Below are positions 1-12,300 of a stretch of DNA of 64,000 bases, one piece after another. Source of the stretch: Cryptomeria japonica (lineage: Eukaryota; Streptophyta; Pinopsida; Cupressales; Cupressaceae). Positions within the stretch are counted from its first letter, which is position 1; each line of letters begins with the position of its first letter. Both the position numbers and the translations under genes were made by a program. The stretch covers positions 606,489,677 to 606,553,676 of the forward strand of contig NC_081405.1 of NCBI RefSeq assembly GCF_030272615.1, read 5' to 3'. The notes below the pieces were generated by a model. It was not told the origin of the DNA, made no database searches, and saw nothing but the letters and a program-made list of their open reading frames with translations.

Positions 1-115
1 ATTTCTCAAAAATAGATTTAAAGTTCTGCACAAAAGTTTTCATGTCCAATATCCATGACTCAAGTAATGAGGCAGCAACCTCACTTTCAGTCTTCATCTG
101 GAATGCCAGTTCTTC
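1..115 (-). pseudogene. Element E ORF2, third segment running off the window
   Basis: The minus strand reads open to the edge (..EELAFQMKTESEVAASLLE..). It joins in frame to 31335-31435 (..TVTQELSTIDAM) once element C and one CATTG copy are removed. The protein therefore exceeds 1,030 codons and its C-terminus is not in this window. Confidence 0.65.
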
Positions 116-120
116 CATTG

Positions 121-582
121 TGTAATACCCTGCCAGGAAACCCCGAAGGGATAAAGCTAAAACACTCAAATGGAGTGTAAATATTTTTTTTTAATAATAA
201 TAAGGCACAACATTAAGATTCCTTGGAGCTATCTAACACTTAGATAACACAGCGAAAGATTAAACGAACCTAAGGAATTTCCCAACGTGATTACGTAAAT
301 TAACACCTAACTCAACTAGCAACATTTGATCCAATTAAGCAGGATATCTTAATTACATGTTGTTACTTGGAACATGGATTAAATTTGTTCAGTGAATTAA
401 TGATATAGAAATTAGGAAACGTTCATCTATTATGGTTGGAGTTGAGGCTAACATGAGGAAATTTACCCATAGAAGTTAAAACATAGATAACATATGAATT
501 CATCCATTAAGGTTAAAATATAGTTATCTTGATGAGTTCATCCAAATTAGTTAAAATATAACTAATAAGATGAAGTTCATTT
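121..582 (-). repeat. Element C left LTR, outer part
   Basis: Begins TGTAATACCC and aligns with 26973-27430. It is cut at 582 by element A. The LTR resumes at 8410. In sense orientation this is the 3' end of the 3' LTR. Confidence 0.88.
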
Positions 583-1841
583 TGTAGCGTCCTAAAATTG
601 TGACACTTGCAATTTCGACTGCATTTGGGTCTTCACGATGGCGATGCAACACGGAACCTGAATGGAGACCCCGAAACTTGTTCATGACATCAAAAACTGC
701 ATTTTTCAGCACCCTGGCCTGATCCTCCTTGTACCCCGCTGTCCCTGGAGGTGGGACCATGGCGCCCAATGCCCTGGTCCTTCAGGACTAGGGCACCCAG
801 TGCCCTGGTCCCCCAGGACCATGGCGCCCAGCGCCCTGGTCCCTGGCCCTATTTTGGGCCCGGTCTCTTATGGGGCTTCGGGTCTTTAAGTTTGCAAATT
901 GGAAAATAATCTTCCTAGGTCGGCCTAAGGTCGGGAAAATCAGTCTATCAGCCCTAATTAACAAATATATAAACTACATTTCCCCTCTCAAAAGGAGGAG
1001 GAGATATGTGTGCAAAGACGTGGAAACGATATTCAAACATTCAAGCATTCAAGCATTCAAGCATTCCTTCAAGCAATTGATCATTCTAAGTCTCCATTCA
1101 AGGCTAAGTGTTGCATTCAAGACAAGGATTCAACCATTGAAGAGGAGATCACTTACAACACATTACATACTACATACATTACACCTTCACATGTAAGAAT
1201 ACAAACATTCTTACAACAAGGTATCAGTACTTGTTTACATTACAAACATTTACATTTACAGCATTCTCATTTCTTGGTTAATTCCAAAACCGGGGTTTGA
1301 CCTAAAGGCAAACCCCTCATCCCTAACCCCCCAATCATCCTCTCTTTTCTATGTGTAGGTTGCAGGTACACGGCTATAATTGAAGATCTGGAATCCTTGT
1401 GCAGAGACGAACAGATCCACCTTCGTTTCGCGGATTTTTCGGAGGACCGTGTGCACGCCGGGCGCCATCGTCCCGTCAACTTTCACTCAAATTTGAAGAA
1501 CAGCACCGTCTCGACATTTTACTGCTAATTCCAGGTCTGCAGCTTCATATCATATTCCTATCTTTGTTTATAAGTGAATCTTTCCTACTTTACATGCATT
1601 CCTAGCTTAATCTTTCTATCCACATTTCTTTACAAAAGAGGGTATCCTTGATGTCCTAACCCTTGAAACTCATATAGAATCCAATCTTGCATTGCGTGGG
1701 ATTGGATCTTATGGGTTTCAACCCCTCTTTTGAATGTAAAGTCCCTCCTAAGTGAAAACCATCAACCCTAGTGACTCTCCCTTCTCTCTCCTTGGAGTTG
1801 GGGAGGAGAGAATGACTAGGGTTCGATTTTTCCGCTTTACA
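583..1841 (+). repeat. Element A 5' LTR
   Basis: 1,259 bases, TGTAGCGTCC to CGCTTTACA. It is longer than its partner by 62 bases because a CCATGGCGCCC/GCCCTGGTCC unit at about 750-835 is repeated. It contains the motif GGACCGTGTGCACGCCGGGCGCC near 1444, which also appears in the leader. Confidence 0.93.
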
Positions 1842-1844
1842 TTT

Positions 1845-1862
1845 TGGTGAACCCGACGTGAA
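1845..1862 (+). other. Element A primer-binding site, probably tRNA-Trp
   Basis: TGGTGAACCCGACGTGAA lies three bases after the LTR. Its reverse complement matches, from memory, the 3' end of plant cytosolic tRNA-Trp with CCA. Element B has the same PBS. Confidence 0.65.
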
Positions 1863-3026
1863 CATCCTCATTCTGATTATTCATGGTTAGATCTAAAAAA
1901 ATTGCTTCCTTAATCACATTTCCATGTTTGATCTTTTGCAAATTTTAGAGGCTAATTGCATAAAAACCCTAAAATTTTCTTTTTAAGTAATTAAACTTGT
2001 GAAATGTTTAATTGTTAATGCTTGTTTCAGATCTACCCTTCTATTGCAAATTGTTAATTCATATTTGTGCTTTAATTCTGAAAATTAAGTGGTTAAGTGT
2101 CAAAACCCTAATTTTTAGAACCCTCTTGATTCAACCTTTGACTGATAATTTCACTAATCAAAACACTTCCAAATCGGCTGTAATTTTGGATTCCGCAACA
2201 AAATCACAATATCTTTCATCCCTGAAAATTTGGAAAAAAGTTGCGAGGACCGTGTGCACCTCGAGCGCCATCGTCCCCGACATTTTTTCCGAAATTTCGG
2301 GAGCTAGATCTTACTGTATTTTTCTGCTAAAATCCAGAATTTTGGCTAATTTTATCAATTCTAACACCTTCAAAATTAAGGTCAAAGTTGGTCTAGCGAT
2401 TGCTTGGATTGAGGCTTATAATCATTCAAAAATTGTTGAAATTGAAATTTTTATCAAAATTGTGTTTCTTACAGTCTTAAATCTGAAAAGTGTGTTAGCA
2501 TTCATTCAAAATTTCAGTGCTTTATTCAAATTTTTGCAGTTTGTGAATTTTGAAATTAAGTGTTTAATTACAACAACTTTGATTTCCACTTTCAGATTTG
2601 AATTTTGCATGAAATCGAGTCAACTTTTAAACTTCAAAGCCTGCATTGCTTTCAGCATTCCCTCTAAATTCATAAAATTCAAAATTTCAGTTTCCCTCTC
2701 TTTTTCAAAATTCAAATTTTGCATCTTTCAACGATCTTGGTAGGATTCAATTTTGAGATTACAACTTTAATTTGGCCTACCTACAGATCATAAAATCACT
2801 CGATTTTTTCAGATTAGCTTTAAAATCATCATAACTTTCATCCCTGAAAATTTCGAAAAAATTTGCGAGGACCATGTGCACTCTGTTCGCCACGGTCCCG
2901 GACATTTTTTCTGAAATTTTGAGAGATTGTCCTGATTGTATTTAATAGCTTAAATCTAGGAGATTGGCTGATTTTATTGAAATTTGCTACCTCTAAAATT
3001 CAAAATCTTCTCTCTTTCTTTAGTGC
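1863..3026 (+). other. Element A 5' leader
   Basis: About 1.16 kb between the PBS and the gag ATG. It contains two copies (about 2241-2310 and 2862-2930) of a GC-rich block resembling GCGAGGACCGTGTGCAC followed by GTCCC-GGACATTTTTTC. A 243-codon open frame (2012-2743) is composed of Phe/Ile/Lys-rich low-complexity sequence and is probably chance. The leader may hold packaging or dimerisation signals; this is inference. Confidence 0.5.
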
Positions 3027-6000
3027 ATGAGTTTTACAACAATAAGCCCTACTTACACTATTCTCGTTAGACGAAGCCTTAGAATTAAGTCTTTCCAAGG
3101 TTTAATTACTGAGGAGATGGAACCTAATTTGAATGGCCTCTTTAATGAGGACATGGGTAATTCCTCTAATCCTCTTAATGATGAAGAAGCTCTCCATGAG
3201 GTTTCTGTAGAACAACTTTCAAAATTGGATAACCAATTTGATGATTTTCGACAATGGATGTCTCAAGAATACCCCGACAGTGAAGCTCTTTCATTAATTG
3301 AGGGTCTAAAACGTATGGTTCAAAGTGATAAGAATGGAATTGATATTTTGTGTGGTATTGCACACATTGTGGATTCGAATGTGATGCCTATGAAGAGTTG
3401 TACCGAAACCTTAGGTTATACACAACCTCCTACTCAAGTCAATCATTCTATTCCTTTGATGACTCCTATTGCTAGTATACCTACTTTTACATCAAACATA
3501 ATGACTACTTCAATCCAAGACATTCCTCCTATGATCACTAGTCATGGGGGCAATCCCTCTTCTGCAATCAACCCTCTTCCTTCATTCAATCCAACTTCTT
3601 CATTCATTCCTTCAATGAGTGTTCCTCTTATATCTCCACAAATGAACATGACGCAAGGGGGCAATTCATTTAACCATTCCATTCCTCCTTGTAGTGTTCC
3701 TCCTGTCCAATCATCTCCTATGACTAACTATCATAGTGTCCCACCACCTTACTCTCTACTTCTTTCAATAACATAACACCTCCATCACAATCTAACACAT
3801 CTAATATGAACTCTTCGACTGAAGTGACCATTAACAATCTTGCACAAACTGTCTCTTCTTTACAGCAACAAATTGCCTCTATGAATCAATCTAAGTTTAG
3901 TGTGCCCACATTTGATGTTGCGAGCCCACTTTCTCTTGACATTGTTCGAGCTATCCCCCCTAAACATGTTGAAATTCCACATTTGGAGCTTTATAATGGT
4001 AAGGGTGATCCTCTAACACATGTTAAGACCTTTCAAACGATATGTACCGATTTTGCTTATGACCAAAGGTTGCTTGCAAAACTATTTACTAGAACATTAA
4101 GAGATAAAGCCCTACAATGGTATTGCTCGTTGCCTTCCTATTCTATTACTTCTTTCGAACAACTTGCAAATGCTTTTATTCAACAATTTCAAAACAATAT
4201 AAGTCCTAAAGTTACTTTGATTGATTTAATGCATTGTAAACAAGGTGTTAAAGAAAAGGTGACTGATTTCATTGGTAGATATAAGCATTTGTATGCTCAG
4301 ATTTCTTTTCCAGTGCCTGACAATGATATTCAAAGAATCTTCATTTCTAATTTACAAAAAGATATTAGAGAAAAACTTCTGTTTTCTGAGTTTACTTCTT
4401 TCCAACAGTTGTGCGCAACTCTTCATAATTATCAACTGACTGTGAGTCAAATGGAACAAGCAAATCCTATGACTCCGAGTGATAAGGGTGATAGTAGTCA
4501 ACAACCATTTGGGAAGTTTAAACCGAACAGAGAGTCCATTAAATTCAATGAAAACATCATCAACAATGTGAATGCAGCATCAGGTGTGCCTCCTATTTCT
4601 AAGTTTTTCAAGAAAGAAAGAAAGTTTACTCCTTTGAATGAATCATTGCATAGTATTATGAATAAGTTATTGGAACAAAATGTGCTTACTCTTCCTCCTA
4701 TAAGGCAAATAGATCCTGCAAAGATTAATTTGCCCTATTTTGATAACAAATCTTTTTGTCAATTTCATCGTCATCCTGGGCATGATACTGAAAAATGTTT
4801 TTCTTTAAAGGGTAAAATTCACGATTTGATTGATAATAACACTATCTCTGTTTCTGGTGTGAATGATAAAGGCAACACATCTGTAGCTCCTCCTAACCAA
4901 AATCTTCAGATTTTTACTGATCCATTGCCTTCTCATACCTCTAATGCGATTGATACTACTGATTCCTCTGTCTCACCTGATGATCTTGTGTCTATGACTC
5001 CTAATGTGATTAACTTTGTGGAGCAGCAGAAAATCCTTAAAGAACCTTCCATCACATTTGATTCCAGTGAAACTATCAGGGCACCTGATGGTCCTTTATA
5101 TATAGTTGCAAAAGTCAAGAATACACCTTGCCGTGGGGTGCTTATTGATCCTTCTTGTATGGTTAATGTCATTACTGAAGAATTTCTTTTTACTTTGCAA
5201 TTGAATCAAGTAATCTATAATGAAACAAATGTGGTTGTGAAACTATTTGATGCATTTTCTTCTCCTGCAATTGGTTCTATTACATTACCTATTGAGGTCC
5301 ATAACAAATCCCTTGATGTGGACTTTGCTATTATTCCATCATCTGAACAATTTCGTGTGAAGCTAGGCTATCCTTGGCTATCTTCCATGAAAGCTATTGC
5401 TTCTCCTATTCACAAGTGTTTGAAATTTCCCCATAATGGTGAGGTTGTTACTGTCAATCATAGCCTCTTTAAACCTGCTGAAAGAACTTCTAGTGTTCCT
5501 ATTGATTACTTTTGGCCTAAACAATTCCAATCTCTTCCTCCGCGAAGTGATCATCTTTTCAAATCTTATCAAAAGTGGAAAAAAGATATGATCCTATCTC
5601 TAAGTGAACCTAGAACACCCAAACTTGACATTCCTATTGTTCTTGAGAAGGAAGTTCTTCCTTTGAAAGATAAAACTAATGTCTTTCCTCAAGAAGATTC
5701 CCAACCCATCCCTATGAATGTGACTATGCCTATATCTAATAAACTTCCTAAAAGTAGACCTATCCCTCCTCGTCATGATGGACTGGGTCTCCTTCCTAAA
5801 CCAAATATTCCTCCTTTATATGGAGCAGTTCCTCCTCCTTCCTCTTATGGAGAGAAGAGACCTTCCTCTTTTCCTATTATTCAACCTAAGAGACCACAAC
5901 CTAAACACCCAAGTGATAAGGATGAGAACATTCCTCCTCCTCAATCTCCTAATCTTCCTACTAAGACTAGATGAAATCGTTCTGCACGTGAACGCCGATG

Positions 6001-6421
6001 AAAGTGTCATCTTAGAGCTCAGGCAGCTGCTTCTCAAACTTTGCAATCCCCAAAAACACCTTCAGCTAGTATTATTCCATTTTCTCCTCAGCCAAAAATT
6101 GAGCCAAAATCTCCTAAACATAAGATGCATGATGGTCTTGATCCTGTGTGAGTTAAAGATCCTATTTTTATAAATCTTGATGATGATATAACTGAAAATG
6201 TTATTCATGATGAAAATGTTATTCCTGTTCATTCTGATAGTGAATATGAATATGTTGATGTTGATAACCATTTATCTAACGCATTTTCTAAAGCACTTAT
6301 CCTAGCTCCTAGACAAGAACATCGTGGCTTGGGATATGAACATAGCCCTTGTTTGGATCTTGTGATAGCTCCATCTGCTGTGTTGGATGTTCCTCCTCTA
6401 GCGTGTTTCCTACCTTCCTGA
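3027..6421 (+). pseudogene. gag: Element A gag plus protease-like polyprotein, lightly broken
   Basis: One ancestral ORF of about 1,130 codons. It is now split by a 2-base CT insertion in the CTCTCT run near 3757 (ends the open stretch 3027-3776; the next is 3806-5974) and by TGA codons at 5972, 5999 and about 6148 where CGA is expected. The N-terminus is acidic, then Pro/Ser-rich. The capsid-like Retrotrans_gag region lies at 3960-4440 (HLELYNGKGDPLTHVKTF, DKALQWYCSLP). A zinc-knuckle-like FCQFHRHPGHDTEKC is near 4755. A retropepsin-like fold follows at 5090-5450, whose active site reads IDPSC rather than the usual D-G-S form, so it may be inactive. The tail is Pro-rich. No pol follows. Confidence 0.82.
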
Positions 6422-7198
6422 AATATTGATCAGCAAGATCGGGGGGTAGATGACGTGCTAGACTAGTTTCATTAGCATAGCAGATTCTCTCCTCCTCTCT
6501 TTTGTTACTTCTTCTATGTGTTATTCTCATTCTTCTATTTGTTGTCCTTAGTGTTGTCTACTTGAGGATGATGCAAAGCATTGAGATCTCTTTTGGTCTC
6601 TCTCATGTTGACTCAAAAGACACATGTGTTCCCTTCTTCTAGGTGATCTTCCTTGATTGGGGAATGAAGAACAATTATGCATACATACATATGATATACA
6701 TGAATTATCATACAGCATACTGACCCCGAGGAAAGCGAAGTCACCTTGTGCTTTGTGTTTTTTGTCTATTATCCTTGGGCTTATCTCACACTTGGGGGCT
6801 AAATCCTTGTGGTAACGTGCTCCTTTCCCTTTTTCATTTCTTATATGTATCACTACCTTAAAGCAATCACCCCCGGTGAGGCTTGTGCGATCGCTTTAAC
6901 GTAGGGGGGCATACATCTCGTCCATATCTTTTCAAGATACTTGAAAATTTCTTGACAAATTTAGCTTTGCCTTGGAAATTTTGATATCTTTCTTGCATGA
7001 CTCATAGTGAGGGAACCTTACTACTGACAGTCATGGTTCTCCCTTGTGATCTTCCCTTTTACTTTGTCAATTGAAGTCGTAAGATCCTTAGTCCACTGGG
7101 GGCTTGGTGTATCTTGCCTCCTTGACGTGGTGAAAGTCCTTCAATGTTGTTTCCTTGTACTTTACTGGAAGTATGAGCGTACGCTTATACTCCCGCTA
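6422..7198 (+). other. Element A 3' non-coding region
   Basis: Between the end of the gag-type ORF and the PPT. No RT, integrase or antisense gene could be read in either strand. Confidence 0.6.
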
Positions 7199-7212
7199 AA
7201 GTGGGGGCTAAA
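7199..7212 (+). other. Element A polypurine tract
   Basis: AAGTGGGGGCTAAA against the 3' LTR. Element B has the same sequence in the same place (60180-60193). Confidence 0.8.
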
Positions 7213-8409
7213 TGTAGCGTCCTAAAATTGTGACACTTGCAATTTCGACTACATTTGGGTCTTCACGATGGCGATGCAACACAGAACCTGAATGGAGACC
7301 CCGAAACTTGTTCATGACATCAAACACTGCATTTTTCAGCACCCTGGCCTGATCCTCCTTGCACCCCGCTGTCCCTGGAGGTGGGACCATGGCGCCCAGC
7401 GCCCTGGTCCCTGGCCCTATTTTGGGCCCAGTCTCTTATGGGGCTTCGGGTCTTTAAGTTTGCAAATTGGAAAATAATCTTCCTAGGTCGGCCTAAGGTC
7501 GGGAAAATCAGTCTATCAGCCCTAATTGACAAATATATAAACTACATTTCCCCTCTCAAAAGGAGGAGGAGATATGTGTGCAAAGACGCGGAAACGATAT
7601 TCAAACATTCAAGCATTCAAGCATTCAAGCATTCCTTCAAGCAATTGATCATTCTAAGTCTCCATTCAAGGCTAAGTGTTGCATCCAAGACAAGGATTCA
7701 ACCATTGAAGAGGAGATCACTTACAACACATTACATACTACATACATTACACCTTCACATGTAAGAATACAAACATTCTTACAACAAGGTATCAGTACTT
7801 GTTTACATTACAAACATTTACATTTACAGCATTCTCATTTCTTGGTTAATTCCAAAACTGGGGTTTGACCTAAAGGCAAACCCCTCATCCCTAACCCCCC
7901 AATCGTCCTCTCTTTTCTGTGTGTAGGTTGTAGGTACGCGGCTATAATTGAAGATCTGGAATCCTTGTGCAGAGACTAACAGATCCACCTTCGTTTCGCG
8001 GATTTTTTGGAGGACCGTGTGCACGTCGGGCGCCATTGTCTCGTCAACTTTCGCTCAAATTTGCAGAATAGCACCGTCTCGACATTTTACTGCTAATTCC
8101 AGGTCTGCAACTTCATATCATATTCCTATCTCTATTTATAAGTGAATCTTTCCTACTTTACATGCATTCCTAGCTTAATCTTTCTATCCACATTTCTTTA
8201 CAAAAGAGGGTATCCTTGATGTCCTAACCCTTGAAACTCATATAGAATCCAATCTTGCATTGCGTGGGATTGGATCTTGTGGGTTTCAACCCCTCTTTTG
8301 AATGTAAAGTCCCTCCTAAGTGAAAACCATCAACCCTAGTGACTCTCCCTTCTCTCTCCTTGGAGTTGGGGAGGAGAGAACGACTAGGGTTCGATTTTTC
8401 CGCTTTACA
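7213..8409 (+). repeat. Element A 3' LTR
   Basis: 1,197 bases, nearly identical to 583-1841 apart from the missing 62-base unit and scattered substitutions. The high similarity suggests a comparatively recent insertion. Confidence 0.93.
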
Positions 8410-9357
8410 CATTTATTAACGTTAGATTGTAATATAACATAATGAAGTTCATCCATTAGGGTTAAAATATAGGTAACTTAATGAGTTCGCCCATTATAGT
8501 TAAATAAGGTTAATATGATGAAATTCATTTTTTAAGATTAATATATAAATAACTAAATGAGTTCACCCATTTTATTTCAATTATAGCTATTGAGATGAAG
8601 TTCATTTATTAAGATTAAAATGTAGATAACAACATGAAGTTCATCCATTAGAATTACAATTTAGGTGATATGACGAGTTCATCCAATACTTTTAATCCAT
8701 TCATTGTGTTCAAGTTTACATTAACACATGCCATGCATCTTGTTCCAAAATGTACTATAATTTCATCATAACTAATGAGTTCTTTCATGCATACTTAGTT
8801 GTATCATCATTAACTGAAATTGATTACAGTCCTTCATGATCCATTTATTGCATTTAAAAGATGACTACATACATGCATTACGATAATTCTCATCTAACCC
8901 ACTTATATATTCTATCCAATTATCATCCATACATGCGAGCACTATCCATGAAACATGAGAGACAAAAACATCACATAACACAAAAATGATCTCAGAGTTC
9001 ACCCCTAGAGGGCTACATCTCCAGGTCTACTCAACTGCAAGACCCCTCTGGTAATTAATTAAGTTATAGTTACATAGGGTTCACGTCATTTACATTCCTG
9101 CCTTTTAGACGAGCACAACAATATACAAATGACCGCTGCGGTCAACAAAACCTAAATGATCCCTACATAGGAACGGATCCATATGAGCATATTAAAAGCT
9201 AATACAAAGGTCCATTGCCAGACGGTACTCTAACTAGGATCCTGACCAACCTAGGGCCAACCATAATTCAGGTAGACAATAGGGTCTAAACAAACATATC
9301 AGGTCTTGCCATTACTTTAAACAAAAGCGAGTACAACAATTAGAACTTGCGACATCA

Positions 9358-9563
9358 ATCACCAAAGAAAATACAATCTTTTCCCATATTGATTTAAACA
9401 TTTAAAGGTTGATCAAGTTTTCTAAAATGATCTAAGTCATTTTTAGTAATCTATCTACTTATCACCAAAGAAAATACAATCTTTTCCCATATTGATTTAA
9501 ACATTTAAAGGTTGATCAAGTTTTCTAAAATGATCTAAGTCATTTTCAGTTATCTATCTACTT
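9358..9563. repeat. Tandem duplication, unit about 103 bp, in element C left LTR
   Basis: Two adjacent copies of the block beginning atcaccaaagaaaatac. The right LTR has one copy at about 28376-28480, so the duplication arose after C inserted. Confidence 0.85.
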
Positions 9564-10239
9564 TGTCTAAAAAAAACATGACATTTATGGTTTAGTAACT
9601 CACTATAGTTCATTAACATCATACAAAAACATAATTACGTTATTATGAATTTCCAAACAAAATCACAAGAATATAATTAAATAAACATTAACCAACTAAA
9701 TATGATATTTAATCTTCAATTAAAACATCATTGTCATACTAGTTCTAAAATAATTCCTCCAAATTCGTCTTTCCAGAACCAAGTTACACTATACAGATCA
9801 AGGAAATATATATTTAAAGAAACCAAATATAGATAATCCATTCCCAAATTAATAGATTATTTCCTTGCGCACATGAAGAAAAATACCAAAATTAACTATT
9901 AATTAACATATATCTTTATTAATCCAAGATTAATAAAATATAACAAATTAACAATTGAAAACCAATATTAACAAATTAAGTATTTAATTAGTAAAATATT
10001 CATTAATAATAAAATAGAATTTGAATATTAATTAATGTATATTTTCCATTATACAAATAATTAATAAGAATTTAATAATAATTTATTACTTAATGAACAA
10101 TTAATCATAATTTTAAAAAAATTAAATAAAATTACATTTATTGTAATATTAAATTATTATAAATTTTTTTTATTAAAAAAATATATTAAAAAAAAACCAC
10201 GGTTTAAAAAAAAATAATATAAAGTAAAGGGGGGGGGTT

Positions 10240-10380
10240 CCACGTGGACCCCATGTGGCCCCCATGGTAGCTCACACTACCATTGGTAGCGCTGCTACCA
10301 AATGGTAGCAAGCGGCTGCCATGGGCAGCACTGCTACCATTTGGTAGCAAGCACTACACCCTGTGGTGGGGGTTTATCCC
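10240..10380. repeat. Cluster of GGTAGC/GCTACC inverted motifs in element C left LTR
   Basis: A GC-rich island in otherwise AT-rich LTR. Motifs such as TGGTAGCGCTGCTACCA are self-complementary and repeat several times. The equivalent cluster in the right LTR is at 29160-29300. It could fold into hairpins in the LTR transcript. Confidence 0.6.
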
Positions 10381-12288
10381 CGCCATGAGGGTTCTTGCCC
10401 TTTTTCTTTTGTTTTATTTTTATTTTTTGTAATTTTTTTTTTTTTTAAATTAATTACTGTCAAGAAACACACAGTAATAAAAAAAATACAACCTCCGGAG
10501 ACTTTAAATTTAATTTTCTAGCAGCATGGTTTTCTCACATTTTTCAAATACTCAGATGAGGAAAAAATTTCTTTCAATCAAACACCATCATGGCAAGGTA
10601 AGATTGTTTTACACAAATTTAATATCAAATCAAAACCCCATAAAAGTAAAACAATAATAAACTAAAAACCCCCAAATTTTCTTTCATTCACAGTCACTGA
10701 AATATATTTTTCCAGAATGTTTAAAACAACAGTATGGGAAATTTTATTGCAAGAACATGATTTTTCCAAATACCCAATAACTTTCCCCAATATAAAGCAA
10801 TGCAAACCTATTTTTTTTCAAAGTTGAAACTCAAATCTGAGAACATTCATGGTTTTTTTTTTTAAACCCAGCATTTCATGAAGAACAACAAAACATCATT
10901 TTTTATTTAACAACGAAATAAAAAAAGTAAACAAGAATCCTACCACCTTTAGCATTCCTGGCGAGATTTCGAAGAAGAGCCCCAACTTGCAGCTATAGAA
11001 ATTCATCCTTGCCCAAAAACCCCAATTCTCTCGATCAAATTATTTTTTCCCCAAAAAAAATCAACCCCCAAAATGTTTTTCCAACCTAGGTTAAAAGAAT
11101 GAAATTTCGACCTAATTTTGAATTTCAAATTTGAGCACTTTTTTAAATTAAAAAAAAAATGAAAATAATCATTATTTTCAACTATTCAAATAATCTAACT
11201 TGCTTTTCTAATTAAAATTAAAATGCTTCTCTCTCATTTAATTATTAACTAAGCTAACATTTATTTTTCACAATATTGACGGGGATAAAATATTTTAATT
11301 AAATTAATTCTCAAAATCACTCTTTCACACTAAATCAAAATATATATGAATAAAACTTACTTTTCTAATCAAAATTGATTTTCTTGAATAAGTAAAATTA
11401 ATCTTTCTTTTCCAAAACGCAAAAGAGATTAACTTATTTCTATTTCAAATAACCTTAAATCTTTCCTTTTTAAAACGCATAAACTAATTAAATTTGATAT
11501 TTAAAATTAACCATTAAACTAAACTCGCGACAAACATAAATAAAGCGATCTTTTTAAATTAATGATTATTCACATAAAAGAAACTTATTTATTTTAATTC
11601 CTCAATTACTAATGCGTAAATGAACACATTAAATTAAATTAAATACTTAAACTTGCTACAACCATAAATATAGCGATCTTTTTTAATTAATGATTAATCA
11701 CCTAAAAGAAACCTATTTATTTTGATTTCTCAATTACTAATGCGTAAATGAACACATTAAATCAAATTAAATACTTAGGATAAAGTACTCCATTTTACCA
11801 TAGGTAAGGTACGCAAACCAAGAAAGTCCACCAATCACATGATATGCAAACCCATACGAAAAGGAAACCGACGGACCACACACGACACTCACTTGATCAT
11901 GGCTAAGGCAAGATGAGGGTTTTACGACCACCTAATCCAAATCCTAAGGATGAAAAAGGTATACTCAACCCTGCGAATCCCGATGGAGACGAACCTCACA
12001 CCTAGGCGGTATCGTACCTGCAATCTCCTGCAACCATGAGTCACGCAAGCATACATATATATACATATTCAATGAAGGCGTTAGCTCGAGATTTATAACA
12101 AGAATTAGGGAAACAATTAAACTTACACAAGAATCGATGTGAAAGCACAATAACAGGTATGCACAATATTCATATTATCCAATCTACAACATTACATAAC
12201 GGTAATTCAACCATTCAAGAATGCCACATAGGAAAAGTCAACCAAAGTCAAATCGATGGTACAAGGCTGACTAGGGTAGGGCACTACA

Positions 12289-12300
12289 TTTCTCCCCCCC
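12289..12300 (-). other. Element C polypurine tract
   Basis: The minus strand reads GGGGGGGAGAAA directly against the left LTR, the expected plus-strand priming site of a minus-orientation element. Confidence 0.8.

Larger units (their letters stand above)
583..8409 (+). mobile_element. Element A: non-autonomous Ty3/gypsy-type LTR retrotransposon carrying gag but no pol
   Basis: LTRs 583-1841 and 7213-8409, TG..CA ends, TSD CATTT at 578-582 and 8410-8414. The empty site is visible in the other LTR of element C near 27430. Inside are a PBS (1845-1862), one broken gag/protease-like ORF (3027-6421) and a PPT near 7199. There is no RT, RNase H or integrase anywhere in the 5.4 kb interior, so it must use proteins from another element. 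Element B in this window is a plausible relative. Confidence 0.92.
8410..12288 (-). repeat. Element C left LTR, main part
   Basis: Aligns through its length with 27435-31329 and ends GCACTACA before the PPT. It contains an extra tandem copy of about 103 bases (9358-9563) that is single in the right LTR. It is AT-rich, with a short GC-rich cluster of GGTAGC/GCTACC inverted motifs at 10240-10380. No ORF is supported. Confidence 0.88.

Noticed and set aside
870..1300. Overlapping ORFs in LTRs of element A, repeated at 7381-7868
   Set aside because: They recur because the LTR is repeated; there is no domain and they overlap in several frames.
2012..2743. A 243-codon plus-strand ORF in the leader of element A
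   Set aside because: Phe/Ile/Lys/Ser-rich low-complexity content, no motif, lies in an AT-rich leader and overlaps the repeated GC-rich block. More likely chance.
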